Source of the DNA: Pseudodesulfovibrio cashew
GTDB lineage: Bacteria; Desulfobacterota; Desulfovibrionia; Desulfovibrionales; Desulfovibrionaceae
Reading direction: 5' to 3'
Assembly (NCBI RefSeq): GCF_009762795.1
Contig: NZ_CP046400.1
Coordinates: 523,501 to 587,500 of the forward strand
DNA: 64,000 bases
Position 1 is the stretch's first letter. Each line of letters opens with the position of its first letter. The translations under genes were made by a program, and so were the position numbers. Under the pieces are notes generated by a model. The model had not been told where the DNA came from. It did no database searches and saw only the letters and a list, made by a program, of their open reading frames with translations. Of this stretch, positions 36,771 through 44,477 are shown in pieces.

Positions 36771-36857
36771 TGGTACCAGGGGAGGGACTCGAACCCTCAC
36801 AGTCGCGAAACCGGCGGATTTTGAGTCCGCTGCGTCTACCAATTCCGCCACCCTGGC
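36771..36857 (-). tRNA. tRNA-Leu, anticodon CAA
   Basis: 87 bases on the minus strand with the encoded CCA end. Starts GCCAGGGTGGCGGAATTGG, has the anticodon stem GCGGA/TCCGC around loop CTCAAAA (anticodon CAA), a long variable arm and the T-arm GAGGGTTCGAGTCCCTC. The acceptor stem closes with a G1-U72 wobble. Its 3' end is the likely insertion site of the adjacent integrase element; the gene is kept whole because the element carries an identical end. Confidence 0.96.
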
Positions 36858-36976
36858 ATGGGAGACATTCTTCATAGGGCAGCGGGCGTATGGTGTCAAT
36901 GTTCTTGTCACGTTATCCGCTTGGTGATAGCACCGTCCTGCCGTTTGCCACTTCTATAAGTAAAGAAGGTTTTCCC

Positions 36977-37660
36977 ATGCTTCCCATCGGCTCCATCGTC
37001 AACGCTCTGGCCATCATCGGCGGCTCGGTTATCGGCTGCTGGCTTCAATCCCGGTTTCCCGAACGTATCCGGACCATCGTCTTCCAGGGGCTGGGATTGT
37101 GCGTGCTGCTCATCGGCATCCAGATGGCCCTCAAGGTGGAGAACATCCTCATCGTTATCTTCGCCGTGCTGCTGGGCGGCATCACCGGAGAGCTGGCCAG
37201 GCTCGACACCATGTTCGAGCGGCTGGGAAACAAATTCAAGCAACTGATCAAGTCCAAGAACCCCAACTTCACCGACGGACTGATCACCGCCTCCCTCATA
37301 TACTGCATCGGAGCCATGGCCATTGTCGGCTCCCTGGAGGAAGGCATCAACAACAACCCGGAGATCCTCTTCACCAAGGCCATTCTCGACGGGTTCGGCT
37401 CGGTGGCCCTGGCCGCGTCCTACGGCTCGGGCGTGCTCTTCTCCGCCATTCCGGTCTTCCTCTACCAGGGCTCCATGACCATCGGCGCGGGCTTCTTCCA
37501 GCAGTACTTCTCGGAGCTGATGATCGCCCAGGTCTCGGCCTGCGGCGGCCTGCTCATCATCGGCATCGGCATCAACCTGCTCGAACTGACCGAAATCCGA
37601 CTGGCAAACCTGCTCCCCGCACTGGCCTACGTGGTTGCGCTCACCGCCTTTTTCGGCTGA
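36977..37660 (+). CDS. DUF554 family membrane protein
   Basis: A 227-aa polytopic inner-membrane protein of the DUF554 (YqgA-like) family, a possible transporter of unknown substrate. It starts MLPIGSIVNALAIIGGSVIG, the usual family start, at the ATG at 36977 with GAAGG upstream; the longer reading from 36890 adds an unlikely N terminus that begins near the tRNA. Six or seven helices with glycine-rich turns (LDGFGSVALAASYGSGVLFS) are seen. It stands alone just outside the putative element. Confidence 0.82.
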   Translation: MLPIGSIVNALAIIGGSVIGCWLQSRFPERIRTIVFQGLGLCVLLIGIQMALKVENILIVIFAVLLGGITGELARLDTMFERLGNKFKQLIKSKNPNFTDGLITASLIYCIGAMAIVGSLEEGINNNPEILFTKAILDGFGSVALAASYGSGVLFSAIPVFLYQGSMTIGAGFFQQYFSELMIAQVSACGGLLIIGIGINLLELTEIRLANLLPALAYVVALTAFFG

Positions 37661-37784
37661 AGCATCAAGCCGCCCGCCAATCACGGAACCGGCCTTGACA
37701 ATTTGTCCCCGCCAATTTAGTTATCATGATAACAAAAGTTGAGCAACATCGGCCAAAGCCGACAAACCATACAGGGGGAAACCC

Positions 37785-38408
37785 ATGTTGCATTCCGTCA
37801 TCAAGGAAGATTCCGCTCTCGTCTTCATAGAATTCCAAAACGAATGGCTGACCGAGGAAGGCGTCCTCCAACAACGCCTGATCAAGGACAAAGAACCGTT
37901 CCTCGAGGCCGTTCGCAAGGCCGGTAGCGTTCTCGAAACGGCCAGGGCAAACGGCTGGACCGTGGCCCATGCCGGGCTCGACCTGAGCGGCGACCCGCAC
38001 TACCTGCTCTTCAACGAGGGCCGGGACGTGCTCGGACTCAGGAAGGCCATCCCCGCAGCCGGGACATGGCAAGAAAACGGCGCGCGACCAGTGGAACCGT
38101 TCGTCCCTCGCGACGGCGAGTTCGTTGTGGCAGGACGATCCGGCGGCAGCGCGCTGAAGAACTCAACCCTGGACCCGTTCCTGCGCAACCGGAAGATCAA
38201 CACCCTCTTCCTGATGGGCTTCGCCACGCACGTCTGCGTCGAGTCGACCCTGCGGGAGGCGCACGACCTCGGCTACAACGCCTATCTCGTGGAAGACGCC
38301 TGCGCCGCCTTCGAGCAGGCCCAGCACGACCATGTGCGCCGGCACGTGGTCCACCACTTCGGCGAGGAGACCAACGCCGCCGAACTGATCACGCGAATGG
38401 AGGGCTAG
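37785..38408 (+). CDS. Isochorismatase-family cysteine hydrolase
   Basis: A 207-aa cysteine hydrolase-fold protein. Family members split amides or vinyl ethers such as isochorismate, nicotinamide or N-carbamoyl compounds. The Asp of the usual DxQ start motif is replaced: ALVFIEFQNEWL has Glu where the catalytic Asp normally stands. The Lys appears in the FVVAGRSGGSALKNSTLD region and the Cys in the helix start GFATHVCVESTLREAHD. A GGGGGAAA ribosome site precedes the ATG. It is coupled with a MarR regulator (2 bases between), so it may respond to a small aromatic or amide compound. Confidence 0.8.
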   Translation: MLHSVIKEDSALVFIEFQNEWLTEEGVLQQRLIKDKEPFLEAVRKAGSVLETARANGWTVAHAGLDLSGDPHYLLFNEGRDVLGLRKAIPAAGTWQENGARPVEPFVPRDGEFVVAGRSGGSALKNSTLDPFLRNRKINTLFLMGFATHVCVESTLREAHDLGYNAYLVEDACAAFEQAQHDHVRRHVVHHFGEETNAAELITRMEG

Positions 38409-38410
38409 CC

Positions 38411-38860
38411 GTGTTTTTTCTGAAAGACCTCCCTTCGCGGGAAACCCTGGAACGCTACCATGACCGCTTCCCCACCATGCAGGTGGACGCGGTCGAGAAG
38501 GCGCTCATCCTCATGCAGCGGGGGAGCCAGCTCATCCGCCGGATAGATGACTACTTCGCCCGGCACGACTTCTCCCAGCTTCGCTACCTGATCCTCATCG
38601 TCATTGACCGCGAGCCGGACCGGGAAGAGTTGAGCGTCACGGAACTGGCCGCCCGCCTCGACGTCTCCAAGCCGGTCATGACCCGGACCCTGAAGGGGTT
38701 GGCCGAGGCTGGCTTCGTAGAGATATCGGCCAACGAGCATGACCGCCGCGCCAAGCGCGTCGCGCTGACCCGGGCGGGCAAGGACAAGCTGCAGGCCATC
38801 CTACCCGGCTTTTACGAAACCATTCAGGACTTCATGTCCAAGGAGGATTCCCATGGCTAA
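38411..38860 (+). CDS. MarR family transcriptional regulator
   Basis: A 149-aa winged-helix regulator. SVTELAARLDVSKPVMTRTL is the recognition helix region, followed by GLAEAGFVEISANEHDRRAK, the typical wing DxRxxR. The GTG at 38411 has GGAGGG upstream at the isochorismatase stop. It overlaps the next small membrane protein by eight bases. Such regulators commonly repress their own operon and release DNA on binding an aromatic ligand; here the operon would be isochorismatase-marR-membrane protein-ridA. Confidence 0.88.
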   Translation: MFFLKDLPSRETLERYHDRFPTMQVDAVEKALILMQRGSQLIRRIDDYFARHDFSQLRYLILIVIDREPDREELSVTELAARLDVSKPVMTRTLKGLAEAGFVEISANEHDRRAKRVALTRAGKDKLQAILPGFYETIQDFMSKEDSHG

Positions 38861-39080
38861 ACTGCCTTTCGTCTTCAAGGTCTGGCTCTGCGTCTGGGTG
38901 CTTGTAACGCTCCTGTCCATCGCCATACGCAGCCTGGGACAACCGCTCCCGCTGTTCGTGCAGACCCTGATCGTCAGCGCGATACTCGTGCCGCTGATGG
39001 TCTATGTGATCATCCCATACCTGAGCAGAGGCGGTGGAAACAGAAGCCCTCAGGCCAAAGCGGAAGAGGGCGGCCTATGA
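38853..39080 (+). CDS. Small two-helix membrane protein
   Basis: A 75-aa protein with two transmembrane helices (about 6-25 and 33-55) and a short charged C terminus. The spacing and the ending VIIPYLSRGG resemble DUF2798-type proteins, but this is not certain. It overlaps marR upstream and ridA downstream by a few bases, so it is translated as part of the same operon. AGGAGG precedes the ATG. Confidence 0.75.
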   Translation: MAKLPFVFKVWLCVWVLVTLLSIAIRSLGQPLPLFVQTLIVSAILVPLMVYVIIPYLSRGGGNRSPQAKAEEGGL

Positions 39081-39457
39081 TGTTGCAGCGACTGAACACC
39101 CCCGACGCAAGCCCTCCTGCCGGGCCGTATGTTCATGCCGTCAGGCACGGCGACACCCTGTATTTGTCCGGCCTCACGGCATTTGGCTCCCCTGCGCAAA
39201 CCGCCCCCATCGAGGTCCAGGCGCGGGAGGTATTCCGCAACATCCGCACCATTGCCGAGTCGGCTGGCAGCGGGCTGGAAAATCTGATCAAGATAACGGC
39301 GTTCGTGACGGAGCTGGACCGGATCGAACAGTTGCGGGCGGCGCTGTTCGACATGTACGGAGAACATCTCCCGGCCAGCTCTCTCGTCCGCGTCGACGGG
39401 CTGTTCGCAGAAGGCCTCAAGATCGAGGTCGAAGCGATCCTCGCCGTGGACGCGTAG
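39077..39457 (+). CDS. RidA family deaminase
   Basis: A 126-aa protein of the RidA/YjgF family, which removes reactive enamine/imine intermediates. Typical pieces are AVRHGDTLYLSGLTAF, FRNIRTIAESAGSGLENLIK and the end SSLVRVDGLFAEGLKIEVEA. The Arg that binds substrate is present in the family position (SSLVRV). It shares four bases (ATGA) with the preceding gene and is last in the marR operon; its presence beside an isochorismatase suggests a small catabolic or detoxifying pathway. Confidence 0.88.
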   Translation: MMLQRLNTPDASPPAGPYVHAVRHGDTLYLSGLTAFGSPAQTAPIEVQAREVFRNIRTIAESAGSGLENLIKITAFVTELDRIEQLRAALFDMYGEHLPASSLVRVDGLFAEGLKIEVEAILAVDA

Positions 39458-39496
39458 CGGCTTGCCAGGGCTCCGCACCGCTGATAGGCATCGGCA

Positions 39497-40378
39497 ATGG
39501 ACTCCCTCACCCTTTGCCGCAAGCTGAAAACCCTCATGTCGACTGACACCGGAGAGACGGGATGCAATCCCCTCCCCTTTCCGGGCACGCTCTCCTTTAC
39601 CCGGACACACCGGCTGCACGCGGTCTGCCCGCCGCAGTCGGCAGTGGTTTTCGTCCTCGAAGGGACCAAGACCGTCACCCGCGGGCATGAGCGCATAGAG
39701 GTGCGAAGCGGACAGGGGCTGCTCTTTCCCGCTCGCATGGAGACCTCCATCGAAAACAGACCGGACAGCGGTTCGGGCCGGTATTCAGCCCTGTTCCTGC
39801 CATATGATGAGGCCATGATCGCGCGGGCCATGACCGGCCCCGGACCGGATGCCGCGCCCATGCCGCCACTCGATGGACTTCGGCTCGACTGCGACCCGGT
39901 CATCGGCAACGCCCTCATCCATCTGGTTGAAATGGCCACCGAAGGCGGCAACGACAGGGTACTGGACCTCTGTCGCGAGGCCCTGCTGCTGCTCATCGCG
40001 GACCGCATCGACTGCCTGCCGCTGCTCTGGACCTCGGCCAGAACGTGGAGCGCGCGCTGCGGCTCGGTCATCGGCATGAACCCGGGCCGGGACTGGACCG
40101 CGCGGGACATCGCCGAGCGGCTCGGGACCAGCGAAAGGACCCTGCGCCGTCGCCTCAGCGGGGAGGACTGCGGACTGCGGCGCATCCTCCGGGAAGTCCG
40201 CCTCAACACAGGCCTGGGCATGCTCCAGTCGGGCCGGACCTCAGTGGGCGAAGTGGCCTACCGCTGCGGCTACAATTCCGCCTCCCGTTTCGCCGGGCTG
40301 TTTCGCGAACGGTTCGGCATCAGCCCCGGCGAAGTGCTCCGCTGCGCCGCTTCGGGGCAACCTTTGGCCGGTTCGTGA
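39497..40378 (+). CDS. AraC family transcriptional regulator
   Basis: A 293-aa regulator with an N-terminal cupin-like AraC_N domain (about 20-140) and two C-terminal helix-turn-helix units. The first is WTARDIAERLGTSERTLRRR and the second is SVGEVAYRCGYNSASRFAGL, followed by FRERFGISPGEVLR. All family features are intact. It lies between the ridA operon and a secreted YbhB-like gene on the same strand, and may control either. Confidence 0.9.
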   Translation: MDSLTLCRKLKTLMSTDTGETGCNPLPFPGTLSFTRTHRLHAVCPPQSAVVFVLEGTKTVTRGHERIEVRSGQGLLFPARMETSIENRPDSGSGRYSALFLPYDEAMIARAMTGPGPDAAPMPPLDGLRLDCDPVIGNALIHLVEMATEGGNDRVLDLCREALLLLIADRIDCLPLLWTSARTWSARCGSVIGMNPGRDWTARDIAERLGTSERTLRRRLSGEDCGLRRILREVRLNTGLGMLQSGRTSVGEVAYRCGYNSASRFAGLFRERFGISPGEVLRCAASGQPLAGS

Positions 40379-40431
40379 CTGCGCACCGCCTGGGCGGATG
40401 CTATTCCCTCTTCAACGCAAAGGAGGAAATA

Positions 40432-40992
40432 ATGCGCAAAAAAATCATGTCACTGATCCTGACGGCGACCGCCGTTATCCTGTTCTCGCTCCCGGCTTTG
40501 GCTGGAGACTTCTCGCTCTCGAGCCCGACCCTGCAAGACGGAAAGTCGCTGCCCGGCGAGCATATCCTGAACGGCTTCGGGTGCTCCGGCGGCAACGTCT
40601 CCCCGGCCCTGGCCTGGCACAACGCGCCCGACGGCACCAAGAGCTTCGCCCTGACCGTCTATGACCCGGACGCGCCCACCGGCAGCGGCTGGTGGCACTG
40701 GGTGGTCTTCAACATCCCGGCCACGGCCACCGGCCTGGAAGCGGGCGCGGGCAGCGAGGACGGCCATCTCCCGGAAGGAGCGGTCCAGAGCCGGACCGAC
40801 TTCGGCCAACCCGGCTACGGCGGGGCCTGTCCGCCCGAGGGGCACGGCGATCACCGCTACGTCTTCACCATTTACGCCCTGGACGTGGAGAAACTCGACC
40901 TCGCGCCGGACAGCTCTGCGGCCATGGTCGGCTTCTTCCTCGGAGGCCACACCTTGGCTAAGGCCTCGATCACGGCCACTTACGGGAGATAG
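40432..40992 (+). CDS. YbhB/YbcL family (PEBP-like) periplasmic protein
   Basis: A 186-aa protein with a signal peptide (about 1-23, ending LPALA) and a phosphatidylethanolamine-binding-like fold. Signatures are LSPTLQDGKSLP-like start, ALTVYDPDAPTGSGWWHWVV and GYGGACPPEGHGDHRYVFTI. The ATG at 40432 has GGAGG right upstream. Family function is unclear in bacteria; ligand binding in the periplasm is likely. It follows the AraC regulator gene by 53 bases. Confidence 0.9.
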   Translation: MRKKIMSLILTATAVILFSLPALAGDFSLSSPTLQDGKSLPGEHILNGFGCSGGNVSPALAWHNAPDGTKSFALTVYDPDAPTGSGWWHWVVFNIPATATGLEAGAGSEDGHLPEGAVQSRTDFGQPGYGGACPPEGHGDHRYVFTIYALDVEKLDLAPDSSAAMVGFFLGGHTLAKASITATYGR

Positions 40993-41141
40993 CGCGAAAA
41001 GCCGGTTTACGAGATCAGAAGGGTAAGCCACCCTGGCGGGTGGGGATGTCAGGTAATTTCGCCTCCGCGGCCAAAGGGCTCCGGCACTTTGGAAACCCGC
41101 TCTCGCCTTCGGCGAAGGTCCTCAACTTGCTATACGCGATA

Positions 41142-41176
41142 AAAGGCCCGTCTTCTCAGAAAGGCGGGCCTTTTTC
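41142..41176 (+). terminator. Hairpin terminator after the YbhB gene
   Basis: AGGCCCG and CGGGCCT arms with a 14-base loop and a run of five T on the plus strand; the A-run on the left would let it act on the minus strand as well. Confidence 0.75.
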
Positions 41177-41367
41177 CTGCTAACGCCCCAAGGGTATCCC
41201 GGGCACAAAGAATTCTGGCCCTCGCCGAGACAACGCCTGACAAATACTTCAACCTGAATATTCTGTCGGCAAAACTTACAAAACAACACCGAAATCATTA
41301 CAAACTATTATTTTATAAATAATGCACAATACTGATTAACCCTACAAAGAGAAAAGACATACATCTT

Positions 41368-41385
41368 TAGGCATGTGTTTTGCTA
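41368..41385 (+). promoter_or_regulatory. Possible sigma-54 promoter for the PEP-CTERM gene
   Basis: AGGCATGTGTTTTGCTA has GG and GC separated by exactly ten bases, as in -24/-12 promoters (TGGCA-N-TTGC). It lies about 125 bases upstream of the start codon. No enhancer-binding site is identified, so this is tentative. Confidence 0.35.
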
Positions 41386-41510
41386 TACCCTTCCTCGAAA
41401 TTTTCGCCTTTCAACGTAGCGAAATTCCTATCGTGAACAGGATGCGTACCTCAGGCAACACCACCTTAAAGACCCATAGATAGAACAGCCTTGAAATGGA
41501 GAAACATGCC

Positions 41511-42455
41511 ATGTCTTGTCGATCACTGTTGAAAAATGCTCGCGTACAATTCGCCTCTCTCGCCATACTCCTAACCTTTTCATTCGTAGTCATGACGGCG
41601 TGCCCTGCCTTCGCTTCCTCATTCAACTCCGGAATATGGACTTACCAGATGGAAAACCCGACAGGAGAGTTGGTCAACCAGTATACAACTGACACCACGA
41701 CCAATAGCAACTTAACCTCAGCGTATGGAAGCTCGATCAAGGCGCGGGCCGATCTTTCGACCGGATCGGCGGGCAGCCAGTTCATTCAGACTTCCTCAGA
41801 CTCGCAAAACGGCCAGTCTCTTATTGTCATGTACGACACGCTCTCCTTTGCCACTTCGAACAATTCGCCGACCTCCGTGACCATGAGCCTCAGCCTGGAG
41901 GGACTCCTTTCGAACACCAGCCCGGACGGATACGCCACGTCGGACACTTCGATAAGCATTTATGACATCACCGGCTACAGCTCCTGGTTGGAAGAATCCG
42001 CCTACGGATTAGGCATGGTGACCAGCTTCACCAAAGTTGCAACCGCCGCCATCAATTTCGCCGTCGGGGATCAATATTGGCTGGATCTCCTTAATCAGTG
42101 GGTGTCTTTTGACGATATGGCCTATGACACCACCGGCCAAACCTATTCTTTTGATCTGACCAAATCCCTGACGTTCGAGGCCGACCCGCTCAAGACGTAC
42201 GGCATCCGAATCTGGACCAGCGCAGACGCCAACGGTTCGAACGAGGGTATTTCGGCATCCGATTTCTACAACACCAGCGAAGTTGGGTTCACCGAGCTCA
42301 ACGGCGCGACATTTGAATCCGGATCAGGCGCTTTCCTGGCCAATCAAGGTTCGACGGCACCTGTCGCTACACCCGAGCCCTCGACCATCCTGCTCCTCGG
42401 CGCAGGGCTGTTCGGCCTGGTGGCCGTCCGCCGGAAGCGGGCTGCGATTCAATAG
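41511..42455 (+). CDS. PEP-CTERM sorting domain protein
   Basis: A 314-aa exported protein. A signal peptide (helix about 14-32, cleavage near AFA) leads to a Ser/Thr/Asn-rich beta domain, and the C terminus has the full sorting signal: TPEPSTILLLGAGLFGLVAV then RRKRA. Such proteins are processed by an exosortase (EpsH/XrtA-like) and linked to extracellular polysaccharide. No exosortase lies in this window. The ATG at 41511 has GGAG upstream; the in-frame ATG 5 codons earlier lacks one. The cargo domain is not recognised. Confidence 0.88.
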   Translation: MSCRSLLKNARVQFASLAILLTFSFVVMTACPAFASSFNSGIWTYQMENPTGELVNQYTTDTTTNSNLTSAYGSSIKARADLSTGSAGSQFIQTSSDSQNGQSLIVMYDTLSFATSNNSPTSVTMSLSLEGLLSNTSPDGYATSDTSISIYDITGYSSWLEESAYGLGMVTSFTKVATAAINFAVGDQYWLDLLNQWVSFDDMAYDTTGQTYSFDLTKSLTFEADPLKTYGIRIWTSADANGSNEGISASDFYNTSEVGFTELNGATFESGSGAFLANQGSTAPVATPEPSTILLLGAGLFGLVAVRRKRAAIQ

Positions 42456-42495
42456 GCCACTGACGGCACGCAGTGGCATGGGACCCAATGAACAA

Positions 42496-42527
42496 AAAGG
42501 CCCGCCTTCCGGAGAAGGCGGGCCTTT
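42496..42527. terminator. Bidirectional hairpin terminator
   Basis: Thirteen-base stem AAAGGCCCGCCTT/AAGGCGGGCCTTT between convergent genes. Confidence 0.8.
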
Positions 42528-42549
42528 GCATATTCGATGCGGCGCGAAC

Positions 42550-43044
42550 CTATTCCGCTTCGGCAGCCTTGGGCTTGGCCGTACGCTTGGCTCCGGCGCA
42601 GCCGCCGCAGCCGCCCTTGCGCTTCAGGTTCTCGTCGGGCTCGACCACGGTGACGTCGTCCTCGGATTCGAGCTGGTTGTTGGTCATGGCGTAGGCGATG
42701 ACGTCCTCGAAGCACTGCTGGGCTTCGGCAACTGTCAGATAATCGCCGATCATGCAGTTCTGGAACTCGGGCAGGTCGAACTTTTTTGCCCACACGTTGT
42801 TCTTCAGATAGGTCCAGGCGCCGACCTTGGGGACGGAGATGGGCTTGTTGATCTGGCGCAGGGCCACTTCCCATTTCTTGTAGGCGTACGGATCGTCCAG
42901 GGTTTCGGCGGGCTCGCACGCGTGGGTGGTGCTGGCCTGAAACGAGATCACGACCTTGAGCCCCACCTGCAATTCCTTGAAAAACCGCCCGAACACGTCG
43001 TGGCGGGATGCTTCCACAAGCAACTCTCTGAAATCTTTAGCCAT
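42550..43044 (-). CDS. Conserved-looking protein with C-terminal Cys motif
   Basis: A 164-aa cytoplasmic protein. I do not recognise a family. The sequence is well-composed and globular (about 1-130: EFQNCMIGDYLTVAEAQQCF, KKWEVALRQINKP), followed by a GGCGGCAG cysteine motif and a lysine/alanine tail. The motif might hold a metal. GGAGAT precedes the ATG. It is monocistronic between terminators and a repeat region. Confidence 0.65.
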   Translation of the reverse strand: MAKDFRELLVEASRHDVFGRFFKELQVGLKVVISFQASTTHACEPAETLDDPYAYKKWEVALRQINKPISVPKVGAWTYLKNNVWAKKFDLPEFQNCMIGDYLTVAEAQQCFEDVIAYAMTNNQLESEDDVTVVEPDENLKRKGGCGGCAGAKRTAKPKAAEAE

Positions 43045-43490
43045 CGATATCTCCTTTAACCTCGATCACTCCAGTTGGGGCATCGTCACCCAATACCCGC
43101 ACAATTTCAAGGGGTTTTCCCTGAAATACCGTCCGAAACACAAGAAAACTCCGACGGGGCAGAAAGTAGAAAAAAAGAGCAGGCCGCAATGCGGCTGGCC
43201 GGGCTTTCCGTAGCAACGCCACGGCCAGCCGTGCCACTTTACGCAGGCTGCCGGGAAATGGTTGGCTGCGAGGCGCAAGAAAAGCCCGTGACCGAAGCGT
43301 ATCGCGACATACGTGAGGGGTCGGGCTTTTCGCGGCAACGAAGCAGACAGCCATGTCATTTTACGCAGGCTGCCGGGAAATGGTTGGCTGCGAGGCGCAA
43401 GAAAAGCCCGGGACCGAAGCGTATTTCGACATACGCGAGGGGTCGGACTTTACGCAGCAACGAAGCAGACAGCCGTTTCCCGGCAGCCTG
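43045..43490. other. Intergenic repeat region
   Basis: No gene. It holds two tandem copies of a 122-base repeat, a partial third copy on the left and a closing inverted arm next to the transporter stop codon. Confidence 0.65.
43239..43490. repeat. Tandem 122-base repeats with inverted arms
   Basis: Copies at about 43239-43360 and 43361-43482 begin TTACGCAGGCTGCCGGGAAA and share GAAAAGCCCG, CGAAGCGTAT and CAACGAAGCAGACAGCC. A shorter related segment lies at 43196-43238. The arm GCAGGCTGCCGGGAAA recurs inverted as TTTCCCGGCAGCCTGC at about 43474-43490, just before the AEC transporter stop. It may act as a long transcription terminator or mark a dispersed repeat family. Confidence 0.7.
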
Positions 43491-44399
43491 CTAGCCCAGT
43501 ACGGCGAGAATCAACGGAAGTGTAACGCTGGAGAGCACGGTCTGGGTGGTGATCACCAGGGCCATGAGTCGGTGGTCGCCGCCCATCTGCCTGGCCAGAA
43601 TGAAGGCTGACACGGACACCGGGATGGCGGTGAAGATCAGGGCGGCGGTGCGCGAGAGCGGGTCCAGGCCGAGGAACAGGGAGAGCAGGAAGGCCGCCAG
43701 GGGGAGCACCAGCAGGTGCGCAGCAGAGGCCACGGCCACGGGCATGACCTTGTCGCCCAGCCCGTCGAAACGCAGGCCCGCGCCCACGGCGAGCAGGCCA
43801 AGAGGCAGGGCCGCCTTTCCCAGAATGGTCAGCAGTTCCGCTAACGTAGCGGGCAGGATGATGTCCAGACCGTTCATCAGGAAGCCGGCCACACAGGCCA
43901 GGATGAGCGGATTCTTGGCCAGCTCCACAAAGGTCCGCCCTACCCCGCCGCCGTTGTCGCCGTGGCGGGAGAGGATCAGGACGCAGAGGACGTTGACCAG
44001 GGGAATCAGGGTGAGCAGGGCCACGGCGGAAAGCGTCATCCAGTCCGGCCCGAGCAGGGCTGCGGCAGCCGAGAGGCCCACATAGGTATTGGGCCGGATG
44101 CTGCCCTGGAACACGGAGGTGAACTGCGGCCCGTCCGGGACCAGCCTCTTGCGCAGGGCCACCAGCCCTCCGGCCACCAGGCAGACCGAGACGAACAGGA
44201 CCACGGCCAGCCCCCTGGCCGAGTCGTCGAAGCTGCGCCCGGACAGCCCGCTGATCAGCAGGGCCGGGAATAGCACGTAATAGGTGAGCCGCTCGGAAAC
44301 CGGCCAGAAACCCACGCCGGGAAACTCCACGCGGCGCAGAACGAAGCCGAGAAGAATCAGCCCGAAGATGGGGGCGATGGCGAGCACGACGGGAGACAT
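43491..44399 (-). CDS. AEC family transporter (auxin efflux carrier type)
   Basis: A 302-aa inner-membrane transporter with about ten helices in two inverted halves. It starts MSPVVLAIAPIFGLILLGFV at the ATG at 44399 (family start); the upstream ATG at 44420 adds seven residues. The family mover motif lies around ALLISGLSG and NPLILACVAGFLMNGL. Bacterial members export or import malonate, malate or amino-acid-like anions; the substrate cannot be told. It reads toward the repeat region. Confidence 0.85.
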   Translation of the reverse strand: MSPVVLAIAPIFGLILLGFVLRRVEFPGVGFWPVSERLTYYVLFPALLISGLSGRSFDDSARGLAVVLFVSVCLVAGGLVALRKRLVPDGPQFTSVFQGSIRPNTYVGLSAAAALLGPDWMTLSAVALLTLIPLVNVLCVLILSRHGDNGGGVGRTFVELAKNPLILACVAGFLMNGLDIILPATLAELLTILGKAALPLGLLAVGAGLRFDGLGDKVMPVAVASAAHLLVLPLAAFLLSLFLGLDPLSRTAALIFTAIPVSVSAFILARQMGGDHRLMALVITTQTVLSSVTLPLILAVLG

Positions 44400-44477
44400 G
44401 GCCGGAACCGTACGCCTCAATCAGCGGGAAATCAAAACAAAACGATGCCCGGCCGACTCCCCGGCCTGGCGCAACAG

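Larger units (their letters stand above)
17957..36788. mobile_element. Putative integrative element in tRNA-Leu(CAA) carrying type I-C CRISPR-Cas
   Basis: About 18.8 kb bounded by a near-perfect direct repeat of the tRNA-Leu 3' end. The integrase gene lies next to the tRNA, as in P4-like elements, followed by an AlpA-like regulator and a primase/helicase with a nearby iteron cluster. Arm-type motifs close to GTTACTCACA occur near both ends (two left, three right). No capsid, portal or conjugation gene is present, so it would depend on a helper or spread passively. Evidence against a single unit: the cas genes look GC-richer than the integrase-primase module, so the CRISPR-Cas locus may have joined the element later, or the true left end may be near 30.2 kb. 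Confidence 0.6.
40993..41510. other. Intergenic stretch with terminator and promoter candidate
   Basis: No gene seen. It holds a bidirectional hairpin terminator at 41142-41176 and, further right, an AT-rich region with a sigma-54-like site upstream of the PEP-CTERM gene. Confidence 0.6.
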
